Shown: positions 1 through 12,743 of the stretch, piece by piece
Layout of the letters: each line of letters starts with the position of its first letter
How positions within the stretch are numbered: position 1 is the first letter of the stretch
Origin: Saururus chinensis
Lineage: Eukaryota; Streptophyta; Magnoliopsida; Piperales; Saururaceae
Length of the DNA: 64,000 nucleotides
Direction of reading: 5' to 3'
NCBI GenBank assembly: GCA_035235625.1
Contig: CP141148.1
Location: forward strand, 992,001 to 1,056,000
The notes under the pieces: generated by a model
The model's input: the letters and a program-made list of their open reading frames with translations, nothing else
What the model was told of the DNA's origin: nothing
The model's database searches: none
Program-made: the position numbers and the translations under genes

Positions 1-299
1 GAAGGCCAGCTGATGGCGGGCAGTTTGCAAGCTAAGGATTTGTAAGGTCCCTGATTTTTCTACGATTTTCTGTGATTTTCCTGCTATTTTTCTTGTCATT
101 TTCGGCAGGAAAATGTGACGCTACGGTGTACTCATATTTATGTATACATACCCCATATTTATACCTGTAGAGTTGGGTGTGGGGCTTAGTCACGGGACAT
201 GGGCCTCATTGCGCGCTTACGACGCGAAGTTTGGAGCTATAACGCGTAACCAGTAGGTGAACGCGTATTAGGGACATGGATGTAAAAATAAAAAAGATT

Positions 300-312
300 A
301 ACTATATAAATA
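300..312 (+). promoter_or_regulatory. TATA box of LTR-1
   Basis: CTATATAAATA lies about 260 bp downstream of the LTR start, where a U3/R boundary is expected. It gives the LTR a plus orientation. The ancestral RNA would start about 30 bp downstream. Confidence 0.5.
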
Positions 313-1924
313 TTTCCACCCATCGGTTTTCACAGAACCAAACGACGTCCAGTGGTTTTGTGAGAAAACTCGAGGGCATATCCGGTTGCTCCGTTCTCCC
401 TCCTCCGTCATCGGATTCCTTCGATTCTTGTCAGGATCTGCTTTGCCTCACCGCCACAAGTCCGTAGGTACCGGCTATGACTGCCGCCACGGCCTCTTCA
501 CTCCTCCATGAGGTACCGAACCTTTTTTCGGGTTTTTCTCTCCTTCAATCCCGTTTTTGAACTGTGGGTGTACGATTTTGACATCGTTTGCGGCCGCTCT
601 CAACTACACTTATATTTAGTTGGCCGCTACACTTATGTTTAGTTGGCCGCTAGGAACCCATAGGCGCTAGCTACAGCCGCCGCCATGCTTTGTTCGCTCC
701 GTGGTGAGCTACCGGCACTTTGGTCAGGTTTTGTTCCTATTTTCCATCTCACTGTCCGTGGGATTTTTTTGGATGCCGGTGGGTTTTCGGTTGTCGTCTG
801 GCCACCGGTAGGACTCCGTCCAGCCTACCTCGACCCGGTGTCAGTAGGGGTTTGCCGTTTCCGACCCCGCCTCGCCCCTATTGCCTTGCTCCGCCCGATT
901 AGACGCTTTGGGTGCGTCTCGGGTCATTGGCATCTGCGAGCCGTGGGCCATTTGGCCATCGTGGGCTCTGCCCCAGCTCGGCGACAGTGAGGGTCAGCCC
1001 CACTTGGCCTAATTATATTACCGCTCGGAATGGGCCGCTTGCCATTTGCCCTATACCATGCGAGATGCACAGCCGCCCGCACCATGGGTTTTGGTTGTGG
1101 GTGGCGATCGTCGATGTCGCCACTTTGATTAGCCATAGCTAGGGCCTTGGCCCTATTGGCTTTTGTGGGCCTTGGGTCGCCCCCTTTCAGCCCTCTCCCC
1201 CCCCCTTTGGGCCGCGTGTGCATGTGGTCATGCGTGTGCTTTTGGGTTTAGGCGCCGCATTCGCGCCGCCTGACCATCGGTTGGCTTTGCCACCTTGTGG
1301 AGTTGACCACTAGAGCCTCCTCCACCTCTCCTTTATTCTCGAGCATTGCCCCACACTCTCCGCCCATATGTGGGCCCTTGTTGACCGAAATCGTCGCCGT
1401 TGGGTGCTGTCCACGGCCGATTTCGATGTCTTGTGGCCGGTTAAGCACGTCTTAGCCACCGGCTGATCTTTAGTGAGTACACCATCGACATCTGGTCGCA
1501 CCGCCACTTATGTTGGCACAACTTTTCTCCTGGCCGCCCTAGTGTGCCGCCGTGGGTCACGGGTTTTGCCGCATTGACTTCTGACACCCTGTTTGGCCGT
1601 GACTAGTTCCGGCGCTACCTAAAATCCTCAGGACATCAGTTCTCTCCACTTGGCAAAGGTTTTGACCGCCAACTCCGCCGCCGACGCCGCCACCGTTGTG
1701 TGCTCGCCATCAAACGTCATGATTACGAGGTAGGGGAGCTTTGAACTCGTAATTTTATGATAGCATGCTTGAATGAGTAGTAGCATGCTAGGATTGCACG
1801 TTGTGCATATAAGCATGATTATATGGTATGTTTATATACATATGGCATGCACATGAGCTGTAAGTGCAATTGATGTATGTGTAATACGGGTGCTAAGTAT
1901 GATTGATATGCATGAGATGTATGC

Positions 1925-2200
1925 ACGTTTTATGGATGTGGATTATATATGCGCTAGCGATGGCTAGCAAATATGTCAGTATGCTACGTATGGATTATGC
2001 ATGTGCTAATGATGGCTAGCATGCATGTTTAGAGTATGTATGTATTCATGTGCTAGTGATGGCTAGCGTGCATGTTTGAAGTATGTATGAATGTGTGTGC
2101 ATGTGCTAGTGATGACTAGCGTGTATGTTTGACGTATGTATGCATGTGCTAGTGATGCTAGCGTGTATGTTTGATGTATGTATGCACTAGTGAGCATGTT
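1925..2200 (+). repeat. Degenerate tandem repeat inside LTR-1 (about 45-55 bp unit, about 5 copies)
   Basis: The unit contains CATGTGCTAGTGATGGCTAG followed by a GTATGTATG-type run. Copies differ by substitutions and small indels. It lies in the long downstream part of the LTR and is not coding. Confidence 0.7.
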
Positions 2201-2944
2201 TGTAAGTTACGTACGTATGACCGTATATGTATGTTATATGTATGTGTGAGACATATGTTTGTATGATGGCTTTTTGCCTATGCTATGGATATGTGTAAGT
2301 GTATGTGGGCAGAGGTATGGGCGATGGACAGTAAGAGGTGACAGAGGTTTGTCTGGATTTGGATACGGTTGTGTAAGCGTATGACAGAGGATAAGGATAT
2401 GACGGGCAAGGATTAGAATGGATCAGTTTGGGTTGGATTGTTTGTTGGGCGATTATCAGACAATAAGAGTGTGCATAATTGTACAAGCATAACGTACAAA
2501 TTATGAAGTGAAAAGTAAGCATAATAAGTGAAATATAAGTAAGAGGGCAACAACTGGGTTAGCTCTAAGGAGCTTCATTTGATGATGTCAGTGTAAGATG
2601 ATTTGGCCATAAGATGAATGACGAAGTATGTAAGACCGTAACGATTTTGGTGTACGATGAGTTTTGTCCAAGATGTGGACGTGTAAGTGAAGTATACTGC
2701 CTTGACAAACTAGGGTTTCGATCGGGCTCAGCTTCGGTTTGATCAGTCGAGGACTATGAGTTTGTGTGGCATAATTGTACCGCATAATTTACTTAATTCA
2801 AACTTGAATTATAAGCACAACTAATGATAGCGTTGTGAGTTTGAGACCCGAGGGTTCGACGGATTAAGTTCTATGTTTGAGCTGGCCGCTAATGAGTTGG
2901 CCGAGCATTTCTCATGTCTTGTCATGGTGTTTATCCTACGGGAT

Positions 2945-3130
2945 GTTGTTTGTGTGCTGTATAGAGCACTGGACGTCTGATGCTCTGCTGAGAGCGATAT
3001 ATGTTTCTGATTTGGTCTGCGTGCTGCATTAAGCCCAGACGTTTGATGCTCTGTTGAGAGCGATGTACATTTCTGACTTTGTCTGTGTGCTATATGAAGC
3101 CCAGACGTTTGATGCTCTGTTGAGAACGTT
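2945..3130 (+). repeat. Tandem repeat inside LTR-1 (about 65 bp, 3 copies)
   Basis: Each unit carries GACGTYTGATGCTCTG followed by TTGAGAGCGAT and a TTTCTGA stretch. The region 3160-3290 right after it holds a second, paired repeat built on GGCACTATAAGACCCATTA. Confidence 0.7.
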
Positions 3131-3519
3131 GTATGATTCCGCCCAAGAGTGGCACTGTACGTTTCTACCCAAGTGGCACTGTATGTTTTCTGCCCAAGAG
3201 TGGCATTGGCACTATAAGACCCATTATGGTGGGCAATTCTATGGCACTATAAGACCCATTATGGTGGGCAACTATATGACCCCTTATGTGTGGGTGTTTA
3301 TGTTTGCGCGCTCAGGTAAGTAGTATCATGGATCTACTCTTACCTGTTTGATCTAGTGCCCCATGAGCATTGGTGTGCCTTACCTTCGGAAAAGTCCATG
3401 GCATCTAGTCACTCCCCGGAGGTTAAGGTGATGCCCCAGTGGCATTCTTTTCCATTTCGACGCTGAAGCTTATTAGTGGTAATGAGCTTCAGTGGTCGAT
3501 AGTATGTGTACGATTATGA

Positions 3520-3945
3520 GTATGAGCACGACTGTAAGCGTATGAGTATGAGCACGACTGTAAGAGTATGTGTATGAGCATGACTATTAGAGTATGCGTA
3601 TGAGTATGATTGTGAGAGTATGTTTCTGAGTAAGACAGTAAGTGTAATTTCGTGTAAGCTGTACGAGTAAGGTCGTACGAGTATGATTGTATGAGTAAGG
3701 TCGTACAAGTATGTGTAAGCTGTATAAGTATGCGTACGGTGGTACGAGTAAGTTTGTAAGACCCTGGATAAGGGTGTTTGTGTAAGTTTGTTTTGATAGT
3801 ATGATTTTGGCATGATGGTGCCTTTGGTATGATTTTGGCACGATGGTGCCTTTGGTATGACTTTGGCACGATGGTGCCTTTGGTATGATTTTGGCACGAT
3901 GGTGCATTTGGTATGACTTTGGCACGATGGTGCATTTAGTATGAT
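3520..3945 (+). repeat. Two adjoining short tandem arrays inside LTR-1
   Basis: From 3520 to about 3730 a 25-30 bp unit built on GTATGAGCACGACTGTAAG repeats with drift. From 3800 to 3945 a 28-29 bp unit built on TTTGGCACGATGGTGCATTT repeats about five times. The long open frames on the minus strand here follow from the repeat period, not from coding. Confidence 0.75.
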
Positions 3946-4589
3946 TGTATGCGTATGAGCATGATATTGATATGCCTATCTGCTTCATGTTTGAGTTGCA
4001 TGAATGCATGTATTTATGAACTTTTGAGTTCACTGTTTGGGATTTTCCCTATTGGGTATTTTCCTACTGAGTATGAAAATACTCATTACCCTACTTTTTA
4101 GCCTCGTTGTACGGGAGGTTTGTAGGTTGTGTGGAGAGCTCCTGGAGATGGATGCTCATTTCAATGGTGGATTGATTCCCATTGACTCAGGTATATGCTT
4201 GACTCACTGCGAGTTTATTTGTGCCACGATCCGATGTATTGAGTGAGATGAGAAGTTAGATGTTTATTCTGGACTTTCGTTTGGATCAGAATGTGGACTG
4301 TTATGGGACTTGCACTCAGGGATGCCTGGGAGTGATTTGTATTTGAAGTCTATGATCATAGCAATTTATTCGTACGTGTGTTTTCGAGTAGCGCCTGATG
4401 ATATTTGCTTTGGCCGTACGATATTTGGCCGTATGATGATGGAAAATGGATGTTTAGTGTTTTAAATTATAAACACTTTTATCAGGTTTTGATTTCGTCA
4501 TTTTTCCTCCGATTTACAGATGTTATATTGCAAAAAAAATTAGTGAATTTTAAGGAAAATGTGTGAAAAATCTCGAGCGTTACAGGATT

Positions 4590-6850
4590 ACCAGAAGCTC
4601 CTCAAATTGGGTGCTTTCTTAGCATGTTGCATTTCAAGAGGGTCTTGATCGACTTAGCAATAAAGGCGAATTTTATATACTATATTGTGGATGAAAATTA
4701 GAATATGTATGCCGCAAAATGCTCCAATCATTCTTGTAACTAGTACATAAGGGCTTCAAATATAAGAGATCATGTGACTGTCATGAGGTTAGTGCCGAAT
4801 CATTCATGCGGAACCCAAAGGAAGTCAACTAACCATCCCCTAGCATCACACCTTTGGATTATGAGAAAATGTTATGGCATTTTTAAAGACTCAATGGACA
4901 TTACACCTAAGAGCATAGAAAGTTATATTTCGAAACACTAGGGCATAATTGCGAACTATAAGAAATGCTAGCGCGCAGGTAATGCATGAGAATAATCGAA
5001 GTGTTGATTTAGTGTCATAGTATGTTAGTCTAGCGTGTTATCATTTACACGCTTATACTACAGTGGCATTTTGAGCTCACACGACATAAGTAAATATCGT
5101 GTTAACATGAAAATGGTTAGTCATCGTGCATGAATTCTGATCACACAACTACAAACAATGTCGTGTGCTCAGGAACACGACATAAGACACTATCATATAA
5201 CCTTTACTAAATTGTATTCAGTCATGCAGGAAGGCACTGACTGATTTAATAGATGGGAACCTAGACGAATCCTACCGCATATTTCCTGCTTACGGAAGGA
5301 AGATAGAATATATAAATCTGAGAAGTGTAATTGTTCCAGTGAGATCATGTGATAATCCCAGACCTATGAGTGGGTATGATTTCAAAAGAGTATTTTGGAT
5401 GTTTGACCCCGTTGCAAGAGCTTTTAAAATAACATTGAGGCCATTGCTAACGGTAGGTGCAACTTTCTTGAAAGAAAAGTATCTTAGATAGCTATTGATA
5501 GCAATTGCACTAGACAAGAATAATAATATGTTGTGTGTTGCATTTGCAGTGATTAAGAATGAGTGCGAGAAAACATGGTGCTTGTTTCTTGAGTTGCTTA
5601 GAAATCATCTATTCTCTAATCCTCCAGTCGAGTTAGATACAATCGTTTTTGATAGACATAAGGGATTGGCAAATGCTGTGAAGCAGTTTTTCCCATCTAC
5701 ACACCACATATATTGCATCTATCACATAGGAGCAAATATGCTAGATAGATTCAAGGACAACAACCTAAAGAACCAACTTCATGTTGTAGCCAAAACTTTC
5801 AGACAGAATGTGTATGATGAAACAATGAACAACATTAAATAACATAATCCGGAAGCATATGTTTGGCTAAATAAGATAGGTTCGGAGCATTGGGCCAATG
5901 TCTCATTTCCCGGGAAAAGATATGGGACCCTCAGTTTGAATAGGTCTGAAAGTGCCAATGCAATGTTCAAACAATCCAGATTGATGCCTATAACTTGTTT
6001 AATTGAGCACATGAGAGAGCACACCACATTATTTGAAAAATGTTGGATAGATGAACAGAATATGATGGAAGAGTTAACCCCATTTGCCCGAAAACACATA
6101 GAACACAGGCAAGAAGAAGCAAGGAATGTGATTGTATTGTCTGTGTTAATGTAATGAATTCCAGGTTAACTCGCTATATCACAAGGTACATTGCATTCAT
6201 ACGGCGATGTACATAGCGTGTGTTCATTTATAAGTGAGGACTTTATATCGTGTTAGTGTATACACATTTTCATTTATCGTGTAAGTCGATACGATTTACA
6301 TAACAATTGTATGATACGTCATGTAATCAAGGACACGAAAAATTTATTTATCGTGCGCTCATACTCACGATATTTTCTTCACATGATGTGGTAAGCCTGG
6401 TTGATCGTACCTGCACATTTGGAAAGTTTCAACATCTGGGTCACCATGTAAGCATACAATCGCATCAATCAATAATAGACACTTCTATGTGTATGAGTAT
6501 TACGAAAGATGGTACTCTACTAAATTGTATAGAATGACTTATCGAGAGCCATGACACCCAATGAAGGATAGGCACTAGTGGGTACCAGCTGGAGTTATGC
6601 CTACATTTAGTCCACGAAAAAATCGGATATAGTCACAGCTGTCTGTCAAAGCCCCACGAAAATGTGGAGCATGCAGTCAATTGGGTCACAATTGCAAATG
6701 ATGTACCAACGCACAAGGGGAGCCTCCTAATGTGGCAGATGTCCCAACGACAAGCCGAAAAAGTTCGAATAATAGAGTACGCCAATGACGTAGGGAAGGA
6801 GAGCATCGATCAGGGTTACCTTTTCCACCCCGTTTTTCAACTAAAATTTT
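4590..6850 (+). pseudogene. MULE-1 transposase (MURA-like), degenerate
   Basis: Collinear pieces read as a MURA-type transposase. 4590-4930 is the DNA-binding zinc-finger region, with several stops. 5495-5842 is the core with LDKNNNMLCVAFAVI around the first Asp, IVFDRHKGL around the second Asp, and CIYHIGANM (C-x2-H). 5900-6154 continues as SFPGKRYGTL and on. 6390-6440 is the SWIM-finger start, damaged beyond its first part. A CCHC zinc knuckle with RKCGACSQLGHNCK lies at 6656-6700. Stops such as the one just before LLIAIALD, and frame changes, make it non-functional. Both visible catalytic Asp residues remain. Introns between the blocks are full of the ATCGTGT motif. Confidence 0.85.
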
Positions 6851-7180
6851 AGTATATTCATCGTGTTATCAACAACACATAATTTGTAATTATTGTGTTT
6901 TCAAAACATGAAATTTTGTATAGAGGGTATACTATATTTTTGTACTGTGTAATAGGAAACACGTACAAAAGGGATTACGTGTTTTTAATTACACAATAAG
7001 AACACATGATAATAATTTTTTTTACAATGTTTCCATTATTACATGATATTGGTCATGTCGTGTGTTCGAACACACGACAATTGCATGATAATAATGACCA
7101 AATTCCCAAAGCAACACCACAATGTTCATTGTATCAACCACTTCCCTAACCTGGCTGTTTGTAACCCTCTCACCTTACTT

Positions 7181-7206
7181 ATATATATTAGGGTTAGGGT
7201 TTTTAG
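7181..7206 (+). promoter_or_regulatory. TATA-like run followed by telobox in MULE-1
   Basis: ATATATATTAGGGTTAGGGT, followed by TTTTAG, lies downstream of the transposase. The same arrangement is kept in MULE-2 at 53991-54020. Telobox sequence near a TATA run is common in plant promoters and leaders. It may drive a plus-strand transcript, but no open frame follows. Confidence 0.35.
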
Positions 7207-7239
7207 AACACTCGCCCACTGATTGTCGGCGCCAAGATG

Positions 7240-9200
7240 GATTATTTTGGAGATTGATTTTGCGCCTGATGATGAATCTTCCCCGTTAGATACAGTCCTC
7301 ACCTGCATATGGGGGGAAAACACATTTAGATGTTATTGCAATGTCTCGAATGTTCCATCCCATTGCATCTAACTGAAACAGTGAGATCCCATTGTATTGC
7401 AGTATATCTAAAGAGTTTGCAGGGAGATCGCTCGCACAATGATGTTCTTCATGGAGACGGGTCATTCGAGAAATTGCTTTAGCGGCGGCTAGTGAATCGG
7501 CCCCTCATTGGATACAATCCTCACCTATATCCAATGGTGTGCATGATTTGCGAGACGGCGATATATCAATGTCTCAAATGATCCATCGCTTTCCTGACAT
7601 ATCATTCATCAACATCCTCTGAAGTGGTTGTCCATATTGTTATTTTATTTGGTTTTCTGTTTAAAACTTTTTTGTGCTCAGCCCTATCATGAGATCGTCA
7701 TTATTGGCCATGCGTCTCCAATAAATAATGCTACAATCGTATTCTAATAAACAATCAACTGTAGTAGGTGGTGTGTATGTGATAACATGACCCAATCGTC
7801 TATCGTAAGAACTATTACACGATTGGTTGAGGATGTCTTCTTTTCGCACTTCCTGTGACACGATATTGGCACATATCGTTTGATCGAATAGACGCCACAG
7901 TGGATAATTACATATCGTATGCTTACTAACATGTAATCGAATAGATCGTACGTTAGGGGACACAAGTGGATGCGCTGTCGTGTATAAACATGATATCCAT
8001 GGAAAATGTCGTTTGCATGATAGCACGAGAAGAAACCATTGTGCATCCAATAATATGATAGGATGAAATTTCCCATTAAATTCCCTAGTAATCAATTCCC
8101 TAAGAGACACCATAATTTTTGGTTTTCCCCTTGAATTCCTGAAGAGTAATTCCGAAGAATCAGCACAAGTTTTGGGGTTTCAATAACTTCTATAACCCGA
8201 CGCTTTGGAACACTCCCACCCTGCCTATAGATATAACGGTGACCCACGGGCATATCAAATTCGAGAGGAGGATGCGACAAAGACAAGACAGATAGACTGC
8301 GCCTCGGCCAAACCTCCATGACATTGCTATCTCACCATTGTCTAATCCTGTCACCCATTTATAAGCAGTTGTCTCGGGCCTATGGCAGGAGCTTATAATG
8401 GGAACGGGTTCGGTGACTAGTGTAATTTCAATGTCACGGATGTTCCGTCGTATCTGCATAGCCTGGTCCAGTAGTATGCAAGGAGACCTGACATGGAGAT
8501 CGCTCACACTATGTTGTTCTGCGCGGAAATGGATCATTTGGGAGATTGCTTTAGCGGCGACCGGTTAAAAAAGAATGTTATACAAATAATATTTTTTGAT
8601 GTATTGGCTCAATGTTATATAATGAAAAATATGAGTTATAAATTTTATTGTCTGCATCAATATATTATTTAACTTAATTCCTTTTTTTCAATGGTATTCT
8701 GAAAATTAGCATTTCTGATAACATGATCTAAGCGGCTATCGTAAAATTGATAACACGATGCCAACCATGTTATTCGAAAAAAATTGATCATCGGGCTGGA
8801 TGCACGACATCGATAGATATCGTTTTGTCGATTACACGACTATATATAGGCCATACATGTAACTCGTGTTGTCATTAGAACTACGTGAGATATACTCAGT
8901 GTATGCTCGGTCACACGACAAATATATTGGTCATTTGTTCGATAGCATGAAATGAGTGCAGGGAGATCATAGACCAACTCATGTTCTTTGAGGAGATGGG
9001 TTATTCGGGAGATTGCTTTAGCGGCAGCTGGTGAATCGGCCCTCCATCGGATACAGTCCTCACCAATATCTAACGGTGGGCTTGATTCACTAGAAAGCAA
9101 TATATCAATGTCTCCAATGATCCATCACTTTCGCGACATATCAGTCATCAACATCCTCTGAAAGTGGTTGTCCAAAATGTTTTTTTTTATTTGGGTTTCT
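7240..9200 (-). repeat. Repeated module on the minus strand of MULE-1 (about 180-280 bp)
   Basis: Related copies lie at about 7240-7400, 7425-7690, 8400-8560 and 8955-9240. On the minus strand they read as a module of about 60 residues with the recurring pieces IRDIDI, GEDCIRWRADSP, AAAKAISRMTHL and ASDLPA. MULE-2 has further copies at 54045-54200 and 54235-54430. Copies carry stops, and motif-rich DNA separates them. They could be exons of a lost gene or a non-coding repeat that happens to read open. The protein family is not recognised. Confidence 0.5.
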
Positions 9201-9590
9201 GTTTAAAATTGGCATGTGACCATCCTCATACGTGAGATTGATTGGTCATCGGTTTAGATAAACGACATTGGTCGATATCGTTTGTTTGATTACAAGACAT
9301 CATCATCGGCCACACATCTACAAGTATTAAGGCTAAGATTGTATTCTTACTAACAATAAGCCATAGTAGATGGTGTGTATGAGATAACACGATCTAATAG
9401 CCTATCATGAGAACTATTATATGATCGGATATATTTTTCTTTATGTTTCGTGCTTTTGGTGACACGACATTATACGCCACCTGACATTGGTACATGTATT
9501 TTTGTTCTAGTGAAAATTATAAAATAAGGGGTCAAAAATAAATTTGTCAATTAATCATAGAGTGAAAAAAGTTTATTTTCTATTTACAAT

Positions 9591-11205
9591 TCATCTCCAT
9601 CCGGATCGAATTCCCCAAGGAATAGTAGCAAAGACCTGCAGCCTGACCAAGCCTGTTATCTCAAGTTGTCTAAAATCAGACTGAATGACGTCCCCTGCCA
9701 GCTTCGCTACGTAGTACATGAGGTACAAACTACAATATTCATTTGTTTCCTGGTACAGGCATTTGTTGATCTTAGTCATTGGCCACTGTCGAGCACCCTT
9801 TATCTTAAGGGCCTTCTCCATTCATTTTGCAATATGTTTCCTGACATTGTCTGTAGTTGCAAAGTGGTGACAATGGTCACCGTTTAGGGGATTGTACCAT
9901 CTAAATAGCTTCTCTTTGCAGCAGACAATAAGTAAGAGAAAGTGGCATGTGATGTAGATAGGAATGAAACCGCTCTCTGTGTTAACATTCAGGCCTCTCA
10001 ACAATATGCTAACGAGTTTGCTCTCCTTCTCCGCAGGCCCTTTGGCCATGCCAACGTTAAAATAGTGTTGAATGGCTAACTTGCCGAAAAAACAGTCGGG
10101 GTACCTGCCTGGATTTCTCAAATTTCGTTCATCAAGAAGTTGGAAGAAGATGTCTATGACCTATAGCAAACCAAATGTGTTAGTAATGACACGATAGTCG
10201 ATAGATTGTGACATCTTTTATACAACAAGTGATTATATCGTATGAATGAAACACAACGCATTTAGAAGTCATGTATTAATTAACACGCAATTTTTACTTC
10301 ATCCATTACAATCGAAACTTAGTGTATTATGAAAACAACGATATGAGCACAGGTTGTATAATCGACAAATCGATAATTAATTTTATATTTTCGTCAGTTA
10401 TTCAATCATTTGAATGATAACATGTTAGAGGTTAAAACATATGAGCAATGAAACAATATTACCTCATTCGTTATGCACTCTACTTTAACAGAGATAGGTA
10501 GTCGGCGTAGAGGAGAGTTTCTATGGGACACGGCTTGTATTGGTTCGATAGAAATTCCATGATAATGTCCTTATTTGCCTCCTTCTAAAGCTCCATGTAG
10601 AACACCAACTGTGTGTCAAGATAGTCCTTTGGCCACAGACTGAGCTCATCCTTATTCATAGTATCCTCCTCATTCGTCTTACTCGCAATATCATCTTCGA
10701 CCTCTATCACATTACGGATACTCCCTATTACTTCAACATCAACTAGAGTAGTATCTAATAAAGTGCTACCACTAGAGCCAGCGTTTGAGACCGCTGGTTT
10801 CAAGGTGGGAGACTTTGGATATCCAGACAGATAATGTATGGGTCAAGGACCAATTTCAGAGGAACTTCGTCACCAGGCTATGCATTTTGGCCAATGTGTC
10901 CAAACTTGGCTAACTTCTCATCACGGTAGCTGCTGAAACACTTCAGCTTCTTTAAGCCCTAAGCAAAGACTTTCTTCACTACCTCCTCACCTTAAGTAGG
11001 TGGTTCAACGGCGGTGTACCTAGATTTCTATGGCACAGGAGGTAAGAAGGGAGCACTAGGACCAGCTTTTTGCTTAAATCTTAGTTTTATTGCTTGTTTC
11101 AAAATTGCTCCTTTATTTGCTTCCTAGGGTGCTTTCGGTTCCTCGAGGTGTTGTTCCAGTATCTCCAGGGGTTCTACCAATACCTCCCGAGGTTGTTCCG
11201 GCCCA
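9591..11205 (-). pseudogene. MULE-1 accessory gene: Ulp1-like (C48) cysteine protease, 5'-truncated and broken
   Basis: On the minus strand, 10159-9591 encodes VIDIFFQLLDERNLRNPGRY and onward to a protease core. CHFLLLIVCC carries the expected catalytic His, followed by FRWYNPLNGD, where the usual Asp position appears to be Asn. Then come Gln in CLYQETNEYCSLYLMYYV and the putative nucleophile Cys in EYCSLY. One in-frame stop sits between ...RKHIAK and MEKALKIK. A motif-rich intron (10160-10460) separates this exon from upstream exons (10466-10803) that encode an acidic linker. The remaining part to 11205 matches MULE-2 and then ends. Ulp1-like genes in MULEs are known (Kaonashi-type elements). 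The gene runs convergent to the transposase. Confidence 0.72.
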
Positions 11206-12640
11206 TCGCCTCGGCGTGGGAACCTGGCCCCAATGCCATCTGATGGTCAACCAAGGACTAATCAGTCCCCCCCCTTTTTGTTAGCTAGAGCAAGGCTGGG
11301 AAGCAACAGCCACTACTACCGACAATGGCTCGATCGGATCATTGAAATTCGGTGATTCTGGGAGCCCTAGTCCCTTCACCAGTCCGCGGCTCCAATCCTC
11401 TTCCCTGCTTTGTTAATTCACAAGGGAGTAAGGGGAAAGGGTGGCAATGGTTTGTCGAAGCTTCATGCGGTGGCTCGACAAGCGACCAGTGGTAGGTCCT
11501 TGCTAGGAATAGGTCGAAAACAAAGAGGGGGAGAAGGTGGCATTGCATTGTCCGACGGTTTGGTGGCCTACACTGTCGTCCACAGTCCTTTGATTTGCCA
11601 GAGGGAAGGAAGAAGGGAGAAAAATTATGGCCAATGGCCACTCCACTCTGGCCAGCTTAACAGGCAGTGGCCTAAGTGCCATGGGCTGGAACAACCCCAG
11701 GAGGATGGTAAAGGAATGCATATATCCTAAATTTTGCTTATATTCTTTTTATGAAACAATAATTTGGCTTTTCTATTCTAATCAAGGCAAGGAGTAAACT
11801 TCTAAGAAAATTGTGTAAGAGTGGGACTTTCTTCCATGAGCATTACCCCTCACTCACGGGTCCCAAACACCACATTAGGCCAATTGTGCTTAGCCAATGT
11901 GATGTGCAAATGTTAAAACACACGAATTGTGCTTAGCTCGAAGTAGTATGTATGTACAATAACGTGGTGTTTCATAACTGGTGAATTATCTCCTTATGTT
12001 GGTAAGAAATTTTCAAAGAGAATAAGGCCTATAGTGTAGAGAAAATGAAGTATAAATATAATTTATTTTAATATATACCCACGCACCTCTACGCCTTGGG
12101 CTAGGACCCACTTAACACCGTAAATTAGGGGAGACGAATTTTCAAACCTGCATGCTCCCCCCTTTTTTACGCACCGTTAGATGGTGATCCAATAGTCTAA
12201 TTGCCAGCGCATGGCAACTTTTTTCCATTTACAAAATAAACTAATACAGATAATGTCTATTTAATGTAAGAAAATCCTAATTAGGTATGTTTTCATAAGA
12301 AGGGGCATTACTATGCACCCGACGCATACAAACCACATGTGCCAAGCAATTTGAGGCCACTAGATTTCGATCATTTGGTGTATGTAATTCAAGGGGCAAA
12401 CGGGTTTATATAATCTGTCTCCCTTTTAATAACGTAAGTGCACCATCAGATCTCGATCCAAGGTGCATGATGAGTTCATCACATACTTCAAATATGTGCA
12501 GTGGCTCATATATATTAATTTTTTACTTATATATAATTTATAAAAAAAATAAAAATTTGGAATTTACACTCATCTGGATGCTGGTGTCAAGATGATCTAT
12601 GGTGGTAAAAACTGAACTTTCTTTCCATAAAAAAATTGCC
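11206..12640. other. No gene recognised
   Basis: From 11206 to about 11730 the DNA is GC-richer, with chance open frames on both strands (for example 11410-11730) and no family features. It may be a scrap of another element at the broken edge of MULE-1. From 11730 to 12640 it is AT-rich with nothing recognisable. Confidence 0.4.
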
Positions 12641-12650
12641 TTTTTTCTGG

Positions 12651-12743
12651 CTTTTAAATGCAGGCTGCCAGGAGCGCTATGAACCAGGCCTTTAGTGGCC
12701 GGGCACGGAGCGAAAACGCGCCAATTTCCTTCTCAATTCTCAG
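12651..12743 (+). promoter_or_regulatory. Core promoter and 5'-UTR exon of the NAC-derived gene, shared with the gene at 23571
   Basis: CTTTTAAATGCAGG at 12651 and the segment GGAGCG...GAGCGAAAACGCGCCAATTT, ending at a donor site (CAG/GTACTC, 12744), match 23571-23669 almost base for base. This shows that the two genes are duplicates and that transcription-start sequence was copied with the gene. The assignment as first non-coding exon comes from the conserved donor. Confidence 0.55.

Larger units (their letters stand above)
41..4584 (+). mobile_element. Solo LTR-1 (LTR retrotransposon remnant, probably Ty3/gypsy, Tekay/Del-like) nested in MULE-1
   Basis: The 4544-bp insertion begins TGTAAGGTCCC and ends GCGTTACA, the TG...CA termini of an LTR. 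A perfect 5-bp target duplication GGATT flanks it (36-40 and 4585-4589). MULE-2 has no insertion at the equivalent place (47921), which fixes both borders. A TATA box sits about 260 bp in. No gag or pol sequence is visible, so this is a single LTR left by LTR-LTR recombination. The very long LTR and terminal sequence suggest a chromovirus of the Tekay/Del type; that family call is inference. The intact target duplication suggests moderate age. Confidence 0.82.
4975..10460. repeat. ATCGTGT/ACACGAT motif clusters in non-coding DNA of MULE-1
   Basis: Clusters of the core ATCGTGT, often extended to TCGTGTTATC, and its complement occur at about 4975-5220, 6180-6380, 6850-7085, 7770-8010, 8700-8950, 9235-9500 and 10175-10460. 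Many sit as facing pairs 10-25 bp apart, for example around GCGTGTTATCATTTACACGC at 5033. Exon blocks between the clusters hold few or none. Equivalent clusters occupy the same relative places in MULE-2. Confidence 0.7.
1..11205 (+). mobile_element. MULE-1, decayed Mutator-like transposon (left end outside window, right end truncated)
   Basis: Positions 1-40 and 4585-11204 match MULE-2 (46412-59263) piece by piece and in the same order: zinc-finger region, transposase, SWIM finger, zinc knuckle, motif-rich spacer, then a minus-strand protease gene. The two copies look roughly 85% identical in the transposase by eye. Similarity to MULE-2 stops near 11205 inside the minus-strand gene, so the right terminal repeat and the 5' half of that gene are missing. 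The left end lies before the window. A solo LTR (41-4584) interrupts it. Both genes carry stops, so this copy is not autonomous. Confidence 0.85.

Noticed and set aside
2840-2870. tRNA B-box-like GGGTTCGA sequence
   Set aside because: No matching A box or cloverleaf could be built around it, and it lies in LTR-1.
3489-4033. Three long overlapping minus-strand open frames
   Set aside because: They run through short tandem arrays in LTR-1, and their proteins are repeats of the array unit in different frames. This is a consequence of repetition, not a gene.
41-4584. Complete LTR retrotransposon with internal genes
   Set aside because: The uninterrupted MULE-2 counterpart and single TG...CA ends show one LTR only. 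No gag-pol sequence or second LTR lies inside the target duplication.
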